Shown: positions 1-6,302, counted from the stretch's first letter. The stretch is 8,013 nt of DNA from Flavobacteriales bacterium UBA2040 (GCA_002332715.1 DDBE01000218.1:2594-10606); one strand, 5' to 3'. The notes: generated by a model not told the origin, from the letters alone. Made by a program: numbers and translations.

Positions 1-44
1 AGATTGATGTGGCGAGGAAGAGAGTTGGACTTAAAAGAGTTTAA
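1..44 (+). CDS. 3' end of a probable S1 RNA-binding domain protein (Tex-like), partial
   Basis: Reading from base 3, the frame is open from the window edge to a TAA at 42-44 and gives IDVARKRVGLKRV. The pattern (I/V)-D-x-x-R-K-R-(I/V)-x-L is the usual last beta strand of an S1 RNA-binding domain, as found near the C-terminus of Tex-type transcription accessory proteins; that assignment rests on remembered family sequence. Only 13 residues are visible, so the domain is inferred from a short motif. A competing frame (from base 1, stop at 67-69) is also open but runs into a heptamer DNA repeat and resembles nothing I know. No convincing terminator hairpin follows the stop. Confidence 0.4.
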   Translation, partial: IDVARKRVGLKRV

Positions 45-51
45 AGGACTA

Positions 52-69
52 TTGACCGTTGACCGTTGA
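52..69. repeat. Heptamer direct repeat TTGACCG with a third partial copy
   Basis: Two exact copies of TTGACCG (52-58 and 59-65) are followed by TTGATGA, so TTGA recurs three times at a 7-bp period. The element CGTTGAC at 57-63 also has its exact inverted complement GTCAACG at 87-93, and another GTCAA lies at 106-110. The array sits in the 113-nt spacer before the phosphatase gene. It may be a simple intergenic repeat or a set of regulator half-sites; the sequence does not decide. Confidence 0.6.
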
Positions 70-157
70 TGATTTTGCCATAATTTGTCAACGTTAACTT
101 CAAAAGTCAATGTCACCATGAAAGTAATTCTTAAGGAATATTTCTAACTTTATCACC

Positions 158-1795
158 ATGTTAAAATCAGTACTTTTTCTATCTTTTGTTTTAATAGCAC
201 ACCTTGGGTTTTCTCAGAAGAATGCAGCGCCAAAATTGGTCGTTGGGGTGGTTGTCGATCAGATGATGGTCGATTATTTATACCGTTTTGAATCTCGTTT
301 TTCCAAAGGTGGATTTCTGAAATTGATGAACAAAGGAACGAATTGTCGAAATGCACAATACAATTATGTTCCCACATACACTGGTCCAGGACATGCTTCG
401 ATATATACTGGTTCAACGCCGAGCGAAAGTGGAATCATAAGTAATTCTTGGTACGATAGAGAAGCGGGTGCATCGGTAAACTGCGTGACGGATTCCAATT
501 ATTTTTCCGTTGGAACTGAATCCAGTTATGGGATTCGTTCGCCGCATTATTTGAAATGTATGACGATAACGGATCAGTTAAAAGCGACCTATTCTAATTC
601 GAAAGTGATTTCCATTTCAATAAAAGATCGCGGTGCCATTCTACCTGGAGGTCACTTGAGCGACGGTTCGTATTGGTACGATTATATGACGGGGCGAATG
701 ATAACAAGTGAGTTTTACATGAATGAATTGCCACAGTATGTGAAGGATTTTAATCAAATGGGCTATCCTGCTAACGCGATGAAAACAACATGGAACACTA
801 TGTATCCAATTGAAACTTATACGGCGAGCGGACCAGATGATTCTCCATACGAAATGATTTTCAGAGGTAAAACGACACCTACTTTTCCGTATAATTTTGA
901 GCAGATTACAGATTCAGTTGGACCATTTAGCTATTTCACAACAACTCCAATGGCAAATTCTTTTCTTACGGATTTCGCCCTTTCTTGTTTGAGGAATGAA
1001 AATTTAGGTAAGGACGATCAAACTGATTTTTTAGCGATTAGCTATTCAACTCCTGATATTGCTGGTCATGCATTTGGACCCTTTGCTGTTGAAATGGAGG
1101 ATATGTATTTGCGACTTGATTTGGAAATTGAACGTTTGATGAAAGCTTTGAAGAAACAAGTTGGTAATGATTTTGTGATTTTCTTGACGGCGGATCATGC
1201 TGTAGTGCCCGTTCCGCAATGGTTGATTGACAATAAACTTCCAGGGGGATATGCTTTTCTCGATGAAAAATTGATTGATTTAAGTGAAGCAATCGTAAAC
1301 AAATTCGGAGCTGATTTCTTGCTAAAAGAAGAGAATGATCAGATTTATTTGAATGATGAATTGATGGAGTTTATTGGTGTGGACAAAGATGAAATCGAAA
1401 TGTTTACAGCACATCAAATTAGTAAATGGGAAGGTGTAAAATATGTTTATACCACGAAAGACATGCATCGTTCAAATGGAGCGGATGGTTTGACGGAAAT
1501 GATTCGCAATGGTTTTGATCCCAAAAGAAGTGGTAATGTAATATTTGTTTTGGAATCGGGTTATTTATCCAAATCAGCGGATACAGAAACTTCGCGAAAA
1601 GGCACGAGTCACGGTTCGGCTTATAATTATGATACGCATGTACCTTTGTTATGGTACGGAAAAAACATCGGCAAAAAGCAAGTGTACGACCGCATTGAGA
1701 TTATTGATATTGTTCCAACGCTTTCGCAAATCTTGAATTTGCAAAATCCGTCTTGTACGATGGGAATTCCTATTCTACCAGTTCTTACAAAGTAA
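158..1795 (+). CDS. pafA: PafA-type alkaline phosphatase, exported phosphate monoesterase
   Basis: This 545-residue protein belongs to the alkaline phosphatase superfamily and should hydrolyse phosphate monoesters outside the cytoplasm. It begins with a signal peptide (hydrophobic stretch about residues 5-18, likely cut near FSQ-KN). The residues of the characterised Flavobacteriia enzyme PafA can be matched one by one: metal ligands D34, D300, H304, D346, H347 and H485; nucleophile T75 in TYTGPGHASIYTG; Asn N96; and the K156-x-R158 pair that marks the monoesterase branch. The D-to-T and T-to-N spacings (41 and 21) equal those of PafA as I recall its numbering (D38, T79, N100), and the length is about the same as PafA (roughly 546). 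The start is supported by the signal peptide directly after it. No Shine-Dalgarno sequence is present; TAACTTTA at 145-152 is a weak -7-like match. A Schlafen-type gene follows after 12 nt. Natural substrate is unknown. Confidence 0.92.
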   Translation: MLKSVLFLSFVLIAHLGFSQKNAAPKLVVGVVVDQMMVDYLYRFESRFSKGGFLKLMNKGTNCRNAQYNYVPTYTGPGHASIYTGSTPSESGIISNSWYDREAGASVNCVTDSNYFSVGTESSYGIRSPHYLKCMTITDQLKATYSNSKVISISIKDRGAILPGGHLSDGSYWYDYMTGRMITSEFYMNELPQYVKDFNQMGYPANAMKTTWNTMYPIETYTASGPDDSPYEMIFRGKTTPTFPYNFEQITDSVGPFSYFTTTPMANSFLTDFALSCLRNENLGKDDQTDFLAISYSTPDIAGHAFGPFAVEMEDMYLRLDLEIERLMKALKKQVGNDFVIFLTADHAVVPVPQWLIDNKLPGGYAFLDEKLIDLSEAIVNKFGADFLLKEENDQIYLNDELMEFIGVDKDEIEMFTAHQISKWEGVKYVYTTKDMHRSNGADGLTEMIRNGFDPKRSGNVIFVLESGYLSKSADTETSRKGTSHGSAYNYDTHVPLLWYGKNIGKKQVYDRIEIIDIVPTLSQILNLQNPSCTMGIPILPVLTK

Positions 1796-1807
1796 AACCA
1801 TTTTAAA

Positions 1808-2455
1808 ATGTCCGTACTATTAAAGTACATTTCACAAGGCGAGCATCAAACGCAAGATTTTAAATTTGAAATTGATGATCAGAAAAAAATAGCCAGAACT
1901 TTGGCTGCTTTTGGAAATACGGATGGAGGTAGATTGTTTATCGGTGTTAAGGACAATGGTAAAATTACGGGTTGTAATCCGGAGGAAGAATACCATATGA
2001 TTGAGGGAGCCGCGGAATTGTATTGCACCCCAAAAATTGCATTTAAAAGTACAGTTCATCAGGAAGGTTTTCGTCAAGTGCTAGAAATTGTCGTAGAAGG
2101 AAATACTAAAAGACCGTATAAAGCTTATGATGAAGATGGTCGATGGAAATCGTATTTGAGAAAGGATGACCATACCATTTTGGTGAATAAAATTCTTTAT
2201 CGTGTTTGGCAACATCAAGAAAGGGAAACAGCTCGTCCAGAATCTTTTGGTGAAGAGGAATTGGAGTTGCTACGTTTGTTTAATGAAGTGGATGAAATCA
2301 CTTTGAGTCAACTGTATCGAAAGTCGAATTTACCGATGAAACGGGTGGACCATTGGTTGGCTTTGTTTGTGTCTTGGAACTTGGTAAGAATGAATATTGA
2401 AGAAACAAAAACGACTTATACCGTTCAGGAGAGCGCCAGAAAGCGGTTGAGGTAG
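1808..2455 (+). CDS. Schlafen/AlbA_2-domain protein with C-terminal winged-helix-like region
   Basis: This is a 215-residue cytoplasmic protein with no signal or membrane segment. Residues 1-135 form an AlbA_2 (Schlafen N-terminal) domain, with E12-x4-D17-F-K19, AFGNTDGG at 34-41 followed by RLFIGVKDNG (42-51), and YLRKDDHT at 116-123 near its end. In mammalian Schlafen ribonucleases the acidic active-site residues come from the E-x4-E motif and from the Asp after GGxxFIGV; E12, D17 and D49 occupy equivalent places here, so nuclease or nucleic-acid binding activity is possible but inferred. Residues about 147-213 are helical and look like a winged helix-turn-helix (LSQLYRKSNLPMKRVDHWLA). The gene begins 12 nt after the phosphatase stop, without its own promoter, and is probably co-transcribed with it. 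Such proteins are usually annotated only as ATP-binding or transcriptional regulator, and no target can be named. Confidence 0.75.
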   Translation: MSVLLKYISQGEHQTQDFKFEIDDQKKIARTLAAFGNTDGGRLFIGVKDNGKITGCNPEEEYHMIEGAAELYCTPKIAFKSTVHQEGFRQVLEIVVEGNTKRPYKAYDEDGRWKSYLRKDDHTILVNKILYRVWQHQERETARPESFGEEELELLRLFNEVDEITLSQLYRKSNLPMKRVDHWLALFVSWNLVRMNIEETKTTYTVQESARKRLR

Positions 2456-2507
2456 AAATAACTGAAAGCGGGTAATTCTCACAATAAATATTAAATCTGA
2501 ACTAAAA

Positions 2508-2535
2508 TTGCGTATTATATGTTATATTAGGGTTG
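2508..2535 (+). promoter_or_regulatory. Candidate Bacteroidota-type promoter for the 67-residue gene
   Basis: TTG at 2508-2510 and TAGGGTTG at 2528-2535 are separated by 17 nt, matching the Bacteroidota form TTG-N17-23-TAnnTTTG with one deviation in the -7 box. Transcription would start near 2541, leaving a leader of roughly 25 nt that is almost all A and T, as is common before genes in this phylum. The surrounding 2480-2565 is strongly AT-rich. Confidence 0.4.
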
Positions 2536-2565
2536 ATTTTTTAATAATTAGATAATAAATATAAA

Positions 2566-2769
2566 ATGGGTAGACCAGCAACAAAACCAGCGAAGCTTAA
2601 GGATGGATTTTACATAGAAGTAAAAAATCCTGGCAGTTCTGGCGTTTTAGTTAGACGGGACACCAAAGAGCAGATGGCTATGGCAGCGGAAGATTACGCT
2701 AGAACGAAAGTCGTAAATGTACTTGGTGAAATGAGAAGCGAAAAGTGGATCAAAGAAAAAAAGAAATAA
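2566..2769 (+). CDS. Small basic conserved hypothetical protein (MGRP-type, 67 residues)
   Basis: The 67-residue product is lysine- and arginine-rich, lacks cysteine, and has no signal peptide or membrane segment. It starts with MGRPATKPAKLKDGFYIEV, continues with a short beta-like stretch ending in VLVRRDTKEQ (27-36), then a likely helix (residues 37-48), and ends in a lysine tail. It resembles a family of small uncharacterised Bacteroidota proteins that I recall only as hypothetical. The N-terminal G-R-P flanked by K residues is reminiscent of an AT-hook core, so DNA binding is conceivable, but one G-R-P is weak evidence. The gene is supported by an AT-rich leader with a candidate promoter upstream and a strong terminator 15 nt after its stop, so it is probably transcribed alone. 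No function can be assigned. Confidence 0.75.
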   Translation: MGRPATKPAKLKDGFYIEVKNPGSSGVLVRRDTKEQMAMAAEDYARTKVVNVLGEMRSEKWIKEKKK

Positions 2770-2784
2770 TATAAAACGATTGAC

Positions 2785-2821
2785 AAAGAGTCTTGAATCT
2801 AACGGTTCGGGACTTTTTTTT
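2785..2821 (+). terminator. Rho-independent terminator after the 67-residue gene
   Basis: Arms 2785-2799 and 2804-2818 pair along all 15 positions around the loop TAAC (2800-2803), followed by a run of T that spans 2814-2821. Four of the pairs are G-U wobbles (2788/2815, 2793/2810, 2794/2809, 2798/2805) in the plus-strand transcript; in a minus-strand transcript they would be A-C mismatches, so the structure is directional. It starts 15 nt after the stop codon of the small gene and ends 13 nt before the ATG of the next gene. Confidence 0.88.
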
Positions 2822-2834
2822 GTAAAATTGTATC

Positions 2835-3701
2835 ATGATAAAACGCTTCGGTCCTTGGGTTATCCTGTTTGTTCTATTGTTGGGCAGCATTCCGTTACTT
2901 ATTCTTAACGACCAAATTGGTCTCGCTAAATTTGTGGGATTCGTTACGATTGTTGGTGTTACCATCGCTTTGTGGATATGGCGTAAACAGACTGCGAATA
3001 TGTCCGACAAAAAGCCAAGGGTCATTCTTAATTTAAATGATAGATTTTGGTTCGAAAGGAATATTCCCTTCTATAAGAAGTTGAAGAATACAGACCGTAG
3101 GACGTTCGAAGATAGAATTGGACTTTTCCTTTCTGAGATTCGGATAACGGAAACGGGAAGAGAAAAGCCCGAGAAAGAAACGTGTTTTTTCGTTGCTTCG
3201 TCGGCTGTGATTGCGTATTGGGGATTATCGTATTGGAACTATGGGGATTTGACCGAGGTTTTGGTTTATTCAGAGAATTATCATGAAGATGGAACGGTAG
3301 ATCGTTCAGGTAATAAACAAGGACAAGTTCACCATGGTGGTTTGATTGACACCACTATGATTTTGTCACTTCGAGCGCTAGGACGTGGATTTGGTAACAA
3401 AACCGATAAGATGAATGTGGGTGTTCATGAGTTTGCACATTTGATCGATAAACAAGATGGTGAAATTGATGGCTTGCCCCATGATATGGATGACGACGAC
3501 GAGAAAATTTGGATGCAATTAGCCGAAATTGAAATTGCTAAGATTAAAAAAGGGAAGAGTAAAATCAATCCGTATGGAGGAACGAATTATGCGGAGTTTT
3601 TTGCTGTGACGGTGGAATCGTTTAAGGAAAGACCGGAGTTGTTTAAGAAGCAGCATCCGAGGTTGTATGATGTTTTGGAGGATTATTTTGATGAGGATTG
3701 A
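2835..3701 (+). CDS. mtfA: MtfA-like zinc metallopeptidase (M90 family) with N-terminal membrane anchor
   Basis: The 288-residue protein has the M90 zinc site: HEFAH at 198-202 (HExxH) and a downstream Glu in NYAEFFAVTVESF (E254), the probable third zinc ligand. The tail PELFKKQHPRLYDVLEDYF also fits the MtfA C-terminus. Two hydrophobic segments precede the peptidase domain, about 7-24 and 31-49, with K3/R4 before and R50/K51 after, predicting a membrane hairpin with the catalytic domain in the cytoplasm. E. coli MtfA is soluble and acts on the glucose repressor Mlc; nothing here shows an Mlc-type target, so the substrate is unknown. The start at 2835 keeps the two helices; a later ATG at 3000 (M56) would give a soluble form of about 233 residues. 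The terminator of the previous gene ends 13 nt upstream, so this gene must have a very short leader or depend on readthrough. Confidence 0.85.
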   Translation: MIKRFGPWVILFVLLLGSIPLLILNDQIGLAKFVGFVTIVGVTIALWIWRKQTANMSDKKPRVILNLNDRFWFERNIPFYKKLKNTDRRTFEDRIGLFLSEIRITETGREKPEKETCFFVASSAVIAYWGLSYWNYGDLTEVLVYSENYHEDGTVDRSGNKQGQVHHGGLIDTTMILSLRALGRGFGNKTDKMNVGVHEFAHLIDKQDGEIDGLPHDMDDDDEKIWMQLAEIEIAKIKKGKSKINPYGGTNYAEFFAVTVESFKERPELFKKQHPRLYDVLEDYFDED

Positions 3702-3740
3702 GTTGGGGAATTGGGGTGGGTTTTGGTGAACATAAAGTCA

Positions 3741-3780
3741 ATTCGAAAATTCGAAAATTCGAAAATTCGCGAATTCGCAA
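3741..3780. repeat. Five tandem 8-bp units, ATTCGAAA type
   Basis: The units are ATTCGAAA at 3741-3748, 3749-3756 and 3757-3764, then the variants ATTCGCGA (3765-3772) and ATTCGCAA (3773-3780). The array is rich in palindromes, including the perfect 12-mer AATTCGCGAATT at 3764-3775. It lies between the convergent mtfA and tilS genes and encodes nothing recognisable. Confidence 0.85.
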
Positions 3781-3781
3781 A

Positions 3782-3797
3782 GACTAAGTTTTTAGTC
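3782..3797. terminator. Weak hairpin at the tilS stop codon, possible terminator
   Basis: GACTAA (3782-3787) and TTAGTC (3792-3797) form a 6-bp stem around GTTT. The stop codon of tilS (3792-3794 on the minus strand) lies inside one arm. Neither direction has a real T run after the stem (TTTG on the minus strand), so termination here is doubtful; it is nevertheless the only hairpin of note between the two convergent genes apart from the palindromic repeats. Confidence 0.25.
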
Positions 3798-5063
3798 CCT
3801 GAGATTTGTAATGTGCCCAAAAATAGTGGCTTTAGTTATCTTTGCATTTCCCATCGACGCAATTTTCCTCCCCCCAATCTTCAAACCAATAACCCACACA
3901 ATCTCTTCATCATCCTCAACCACAAGAACCTGAGCCTTATCCTGAGCCGAAATTTTCCCATCTTTAATAATATCAGAAACCAACTGCGAACCTTCCATTC
4001 CAACCGGAAAAATCCGATCGCCATTGCACCATTTTCGGATTCGTAATTTGCCACTAATCTTATCCGAATCAAGATAAATACTCTTTTTATCAAAACTTTC
4101 AGGCAGTTGCACAATCGATTCAACAATCAATTCAGGTATTTCCATTGCCTTTTCTTTTGAAAAAATAAAGGAATCTCGGTCGTTCCAAATGACTAATTTC
4201 TCACGGTTTACTTCCAGTTTTTTCGATTTATCAGCATTGCGAAGCGCACTTAATTCTTCAAACTCAGAAGCCCGAAGCCCCAGCTTTTTCGCGATGAGAT
4301 ATCTTCCTTCCTCATTCGTTTTGTCGAAGGAATCGAAAGTCCAAACACTAGATTTCCGGATGGAATTAATCGTACTTTCATTTTCTTTTTCAAGTAAATC
4401 ACGCTCCTTTTGAAAGGCTTTCACCAAGATTTGAATGCTTTCCGCCAACTGAGTATTCGCTTTTTCCATCATCGGAATCCATTCGTTACGCCAACGATTT
4501 CTTAAATATTTATTCTCTTTATTACTTCGATCCTCTCGGAATTCCAGCTGATTTTCTTCGGCATATCTATATAAGTCAGATTTTCGAAAACTAAGCAAAG
4601 GTCGCCAATGATTCCCGTTTTTCTCTGCCATACAACTCAGACCAACGATACCTGACTTCCGTGTCAAATGCATGAAAAACGTCTCCATTTGATCGTCCAA
4701 ATGATGCGCTGTCATGAATATGTCTTCGGCAGAAACATGCTGGGAAAAGAAATCGTATCGAATTTTCCGTGCTTCATTTTGAAGATTTCCACCGTTGTCT
4801 GACAGATGTTTATCCATGTTGAAATCAAGAACTGAAATGGAAATGGTGTATTTTGCTGCTAGGTTTCGAATCAATTGTTCATCTGCATTTGAATCTTCAC
4901 CACGCAGATGATAATTGACATGCAGCAAATGAATATTTGAATAATTCTTCGAGAAAACGTCTAATAAAACAGCCGAATCGACACCGCCACTAATGGCTAT
5001 AAAAATCGTTTTAACCGATGATGGTTTAAGCTCATGAGGAATATGGATTCCAGAATTATTCAT
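3792..5063 (-). CDS. tilS: tRNA(Ile)-lysidine synthase
   Basis: TilS attaches lysine to C34 of the CAU-anticodon tRNA-Ile using ATP, which lets it read AUA and be charged with isoleucine; the gene is normally essential. The 423-residue protein shows the N-type ATP pyrophosphatase P-loop SGGVDS at 25-30, the HVNYHLRGEDSNAD motif at 48-61, AHHLDDQMET at 119-128, and DRSNKENKYLRNRWRNEWIP at 178-197. The C-terminal substrate-binding domain begins about residue 339 (LRIRKWCNGDRIFPVGM). The ATG overlaps the end of pabB by 8 nt, so translation is probably coupled to it. The final 25 residues or so, after a GGGGGG run in the coding strand (3870-3875), look less like the C-termini I recall from other Bacteroidota TilS proteins; either that tail is divergent or the run hides an indel. 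The catalytic part is complete. Confidence 0.95.
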   Translation of the reverse strand: MNNSGIHIPHELKPSSVKTIFIAISGGVDSAVLLDVFSKNYSNIHLLHVNYHLRGEDSNADEQLIRNLAAKYTISISVLDFNMDKHLSDNGGNLQNEARKIRYDFFSQHVSAEDIFMTAHHLDDQMETFFMHLTRKSGIVGLSCMAEKNGNHWRPLLSFRKSDLYRYAEENQLEFREDRSNKENKYLRNRWRNEWIPMMEKANTQLAESIQILVKAFQKERDLLEKENESTINSIRKSSVWTFDSFDKTNEEGRYLIAKKLGLRASEFEELSALRNADKSKKLEVNREKLVIWNDRDSFIFSKEKAMEIPELIVESIVQLPESFDKKSIYLDSDKISGKLRIRKWCNGDRIFPVGMEGSQLVSDIIKDGKISAQDKAQVLVVEDDEEIVWVIGLKIGGRKIASMGNAKITKATIFGHITNLRD

Positions 5064-6258
5064 TCATTCCGTTTAGGATTTTTTGGACCTTTGTTAAGCA
5101 TTCTTCATACTCCTTTTCTGGATCAGATTGAATTGTAATGGCCCCACCTACATCACAAGTCATCATTTTTTTCTTTTTGTTGTAGAACAAAGAACGAATG
5201 ACTACATTAAAATCAAAATCCCCTTCTGGGTCAATGTAGCCAATTGATCCTGAGTAAATACCGCGTTTAAAATTTTCGAATTCTTCAATTAATTCCATCG
5301 CACTAACTTTAGGAGCTCCAGTCATGGAGCCCATTGGGAAAGTTGCGCGAAGAACATCTGTGAAACTGGTTTTCTCTTTTAATTCACAACTAACAGTTGA
5401 CACCATCTGATGCACTGTTTTAAAGCTATAAATGCCACATAATTCATCGACCACCACGCTATTCTTAGTGGCAATTTTTGACAAATCATTACGCACCAAA
5501 TCAACAATCATAACATTTTCCGCCCGCTCTTTTGGGTCAGTTTTTAATTGTTCCTTCAGTAGTTCATCTTGTTCTTTGTCCGGATTTCGTTTGGCTGTTC
5601 CTTTTATAGGTTGAGATAGTAATTTGTCACCTTCTCTTTTAATGTAGCGTTCAGGTGATCCACAAAAAATGGTGTACTCGTCGAACTGCACATAACTTGA
5701 AAAGGGCGCTTTTGTAATATTGTTCAACTTAAAATAAGTATCTAAACTAAAGTTGATATCTACATTTTCGGCTAAAAATTCTTGACAATAATTGATTTCG
5801 TAAATGTCGCCTTGTTGTATGACTTCCTTTAGTTTGATGACGTTCTCTAAGTATTTTTCTTTTAAAGTTGTGGGCTGAAAGTCAAGCTTGTAAGAGTGAA
5901 AATTTTGGTCGGTTTCTTCCTCCAAGAAATAATTGAGAAATTCAAAACTCTCTTTAGTCTTATCGCCTTGTACAAATTCAAAGTGTTCGCCTTGCAATTT
6001 TACAACGTATTTGGGTACCCAGAAAAATAAATCAGGAAACTCCTTGTTGTCTAAATTTTTAGAGTTTAAATCTTCAAGTTCGTTTTTTAAATCATATCCT
6101 AAATAGCCAAAAATGAATTTTTTCTTGTGGTATTCAATGAACAAATCTAAATCATGAAGAGCCATTCCGGTCATCGCAGAAATACGCTTACCATCACCAA
6201 AAGCGAGAAGTCCGCTTCCATCGTTACTGTTCAAATAGGCTACTGGAAAATTAATCAT
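5056..6258 (-). CDS. pabB: Aminodeoxychorismate synthase component I
   Basis: This 400-residue chorismate-utilising enzyme should convert chorismate plus ammonia to 4-amino-4-deoxychorismate, the step before p-aminobenzoate and folate. The motifs occur in order: DIYEINYCQEF (151-161), PIKGTAKR (217-224), ENVMIVDLVRNDL (247-259), GSMTGAPK (310-317), RGIYSGSIGYID (332-343) and GGAIT (371-375). Lysine in PIKGT distinguishes PabB from anthranilate synthase TrpE, which has alanine there. The N-terminal region (about 1-130) is short compared with E. coli PabB (about 450 residues), which is common in Bacteroidota homologues. The glutamine amidotransferase partner PabA is not in the window and no lyase domain is fused. 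The gene leads an operon with tilS; the reading frames overlap by 8 nt (ATGAATAA holds the start of one and the stop of the other). An isochorismate or anthranilate role is less likely. Confidence 0.9.
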   Translation of the reverse strand: MINFPVAYLNSNDGSGLLAFGDGKRISAMTGMALHDLDLFIEYHKKKFIFGYLGYDLKNELEDLNSKNLDNKEFPDLFFWVPKYVVKLQGEHFEFVQGDKTKESFEFLNYFLEEETDQNFHSYKLDFQPTTLKEKYLENVIKLKEVIQQGDIYEINYCQEFLAENVDINFSLDTYFKLNNITKAPFSSYVQFDEYTIFCGSPERYIKREGDKLLSQPIKGTAKRNPDKEQDELLKEQLKTDPKERAENVMIVDLVRNDLSKIATKNSVVVDELCGIYSFKTVHQMVSTVSCELKEKTSFTDVLRATFPMGSMTGAPKVSAMELIEEFENFKRGIYSGSIGYIDPEGDFDFNVVIRSLFYNKKKKMMTCDVGGAITIQSDPEKEYEECLTKVQKILNGMNE

Positions 6259-6262
6259 CTTG

Positions 6263-6294
6263 CGAATTTATCCTTTCTTTGCCTCGCACCAAAA
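6263..6294 (-). promoter_or_regulatory. Candidate promoter for pabB-tilS
   Basis: On the minus strand TTTTG (6294 to 6290) is followed after 19 nt by TAAATTCG (6270 to 6263), one base from the TAnnTTTG -7 box, and then by CAAG and the pabB ATG at 6258. The geometry is right for a Bacteroidota promoter but would give a leaderless or nearly leaderless transcript. A second, weaker -7-like box, TATTTTGG, lies at 6296 to 6289 and would leave a leader of about 25 nt. Confidence 0.35.
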
Positions 6295-6302
6295 TATGCA
6301 AG

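Noticed and set aside
1..69. Alternative upstream partial frame reading RLMWRGRELDLKEFKGLL and ending at 67-69
   Set aside because: It runs into the TTGACCG DNA repeat and has no recognisable motif, while the other frame gives an S1-like ending; not fully excluded.
118..147. Nine-codon mini reading frame MKVILKEYF just before the phosphatase, with TCACCATG repeated at 113-120 and 153-160
   Set aside because: It is very short, has no ribosome-binding signal, no regulatory codon run and is out of frame with the gene; a repeated 8-mer including ATG is weak evidence for a leader peptide or alternative start.
153..416. Minus-strand reading frame inside the phosphatase gene
   Set aside because: It lies opposite the signal peptide and the nucleophile region of a well-supported gene and resembles no family.
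3741..3780. CRISPR-like array
   Set aside because: Units are 8 bp, directly adjacent without spacers, and no cas gene is present.
3711..4046. Plus-strand reading frame of 111 codons opposite the tilS 3' end
   Set aside because: Its first part is translated from the 8-bp repeat and the rest is antisense to the conserved TilS C-terminal domain; the composition is not protein-like.
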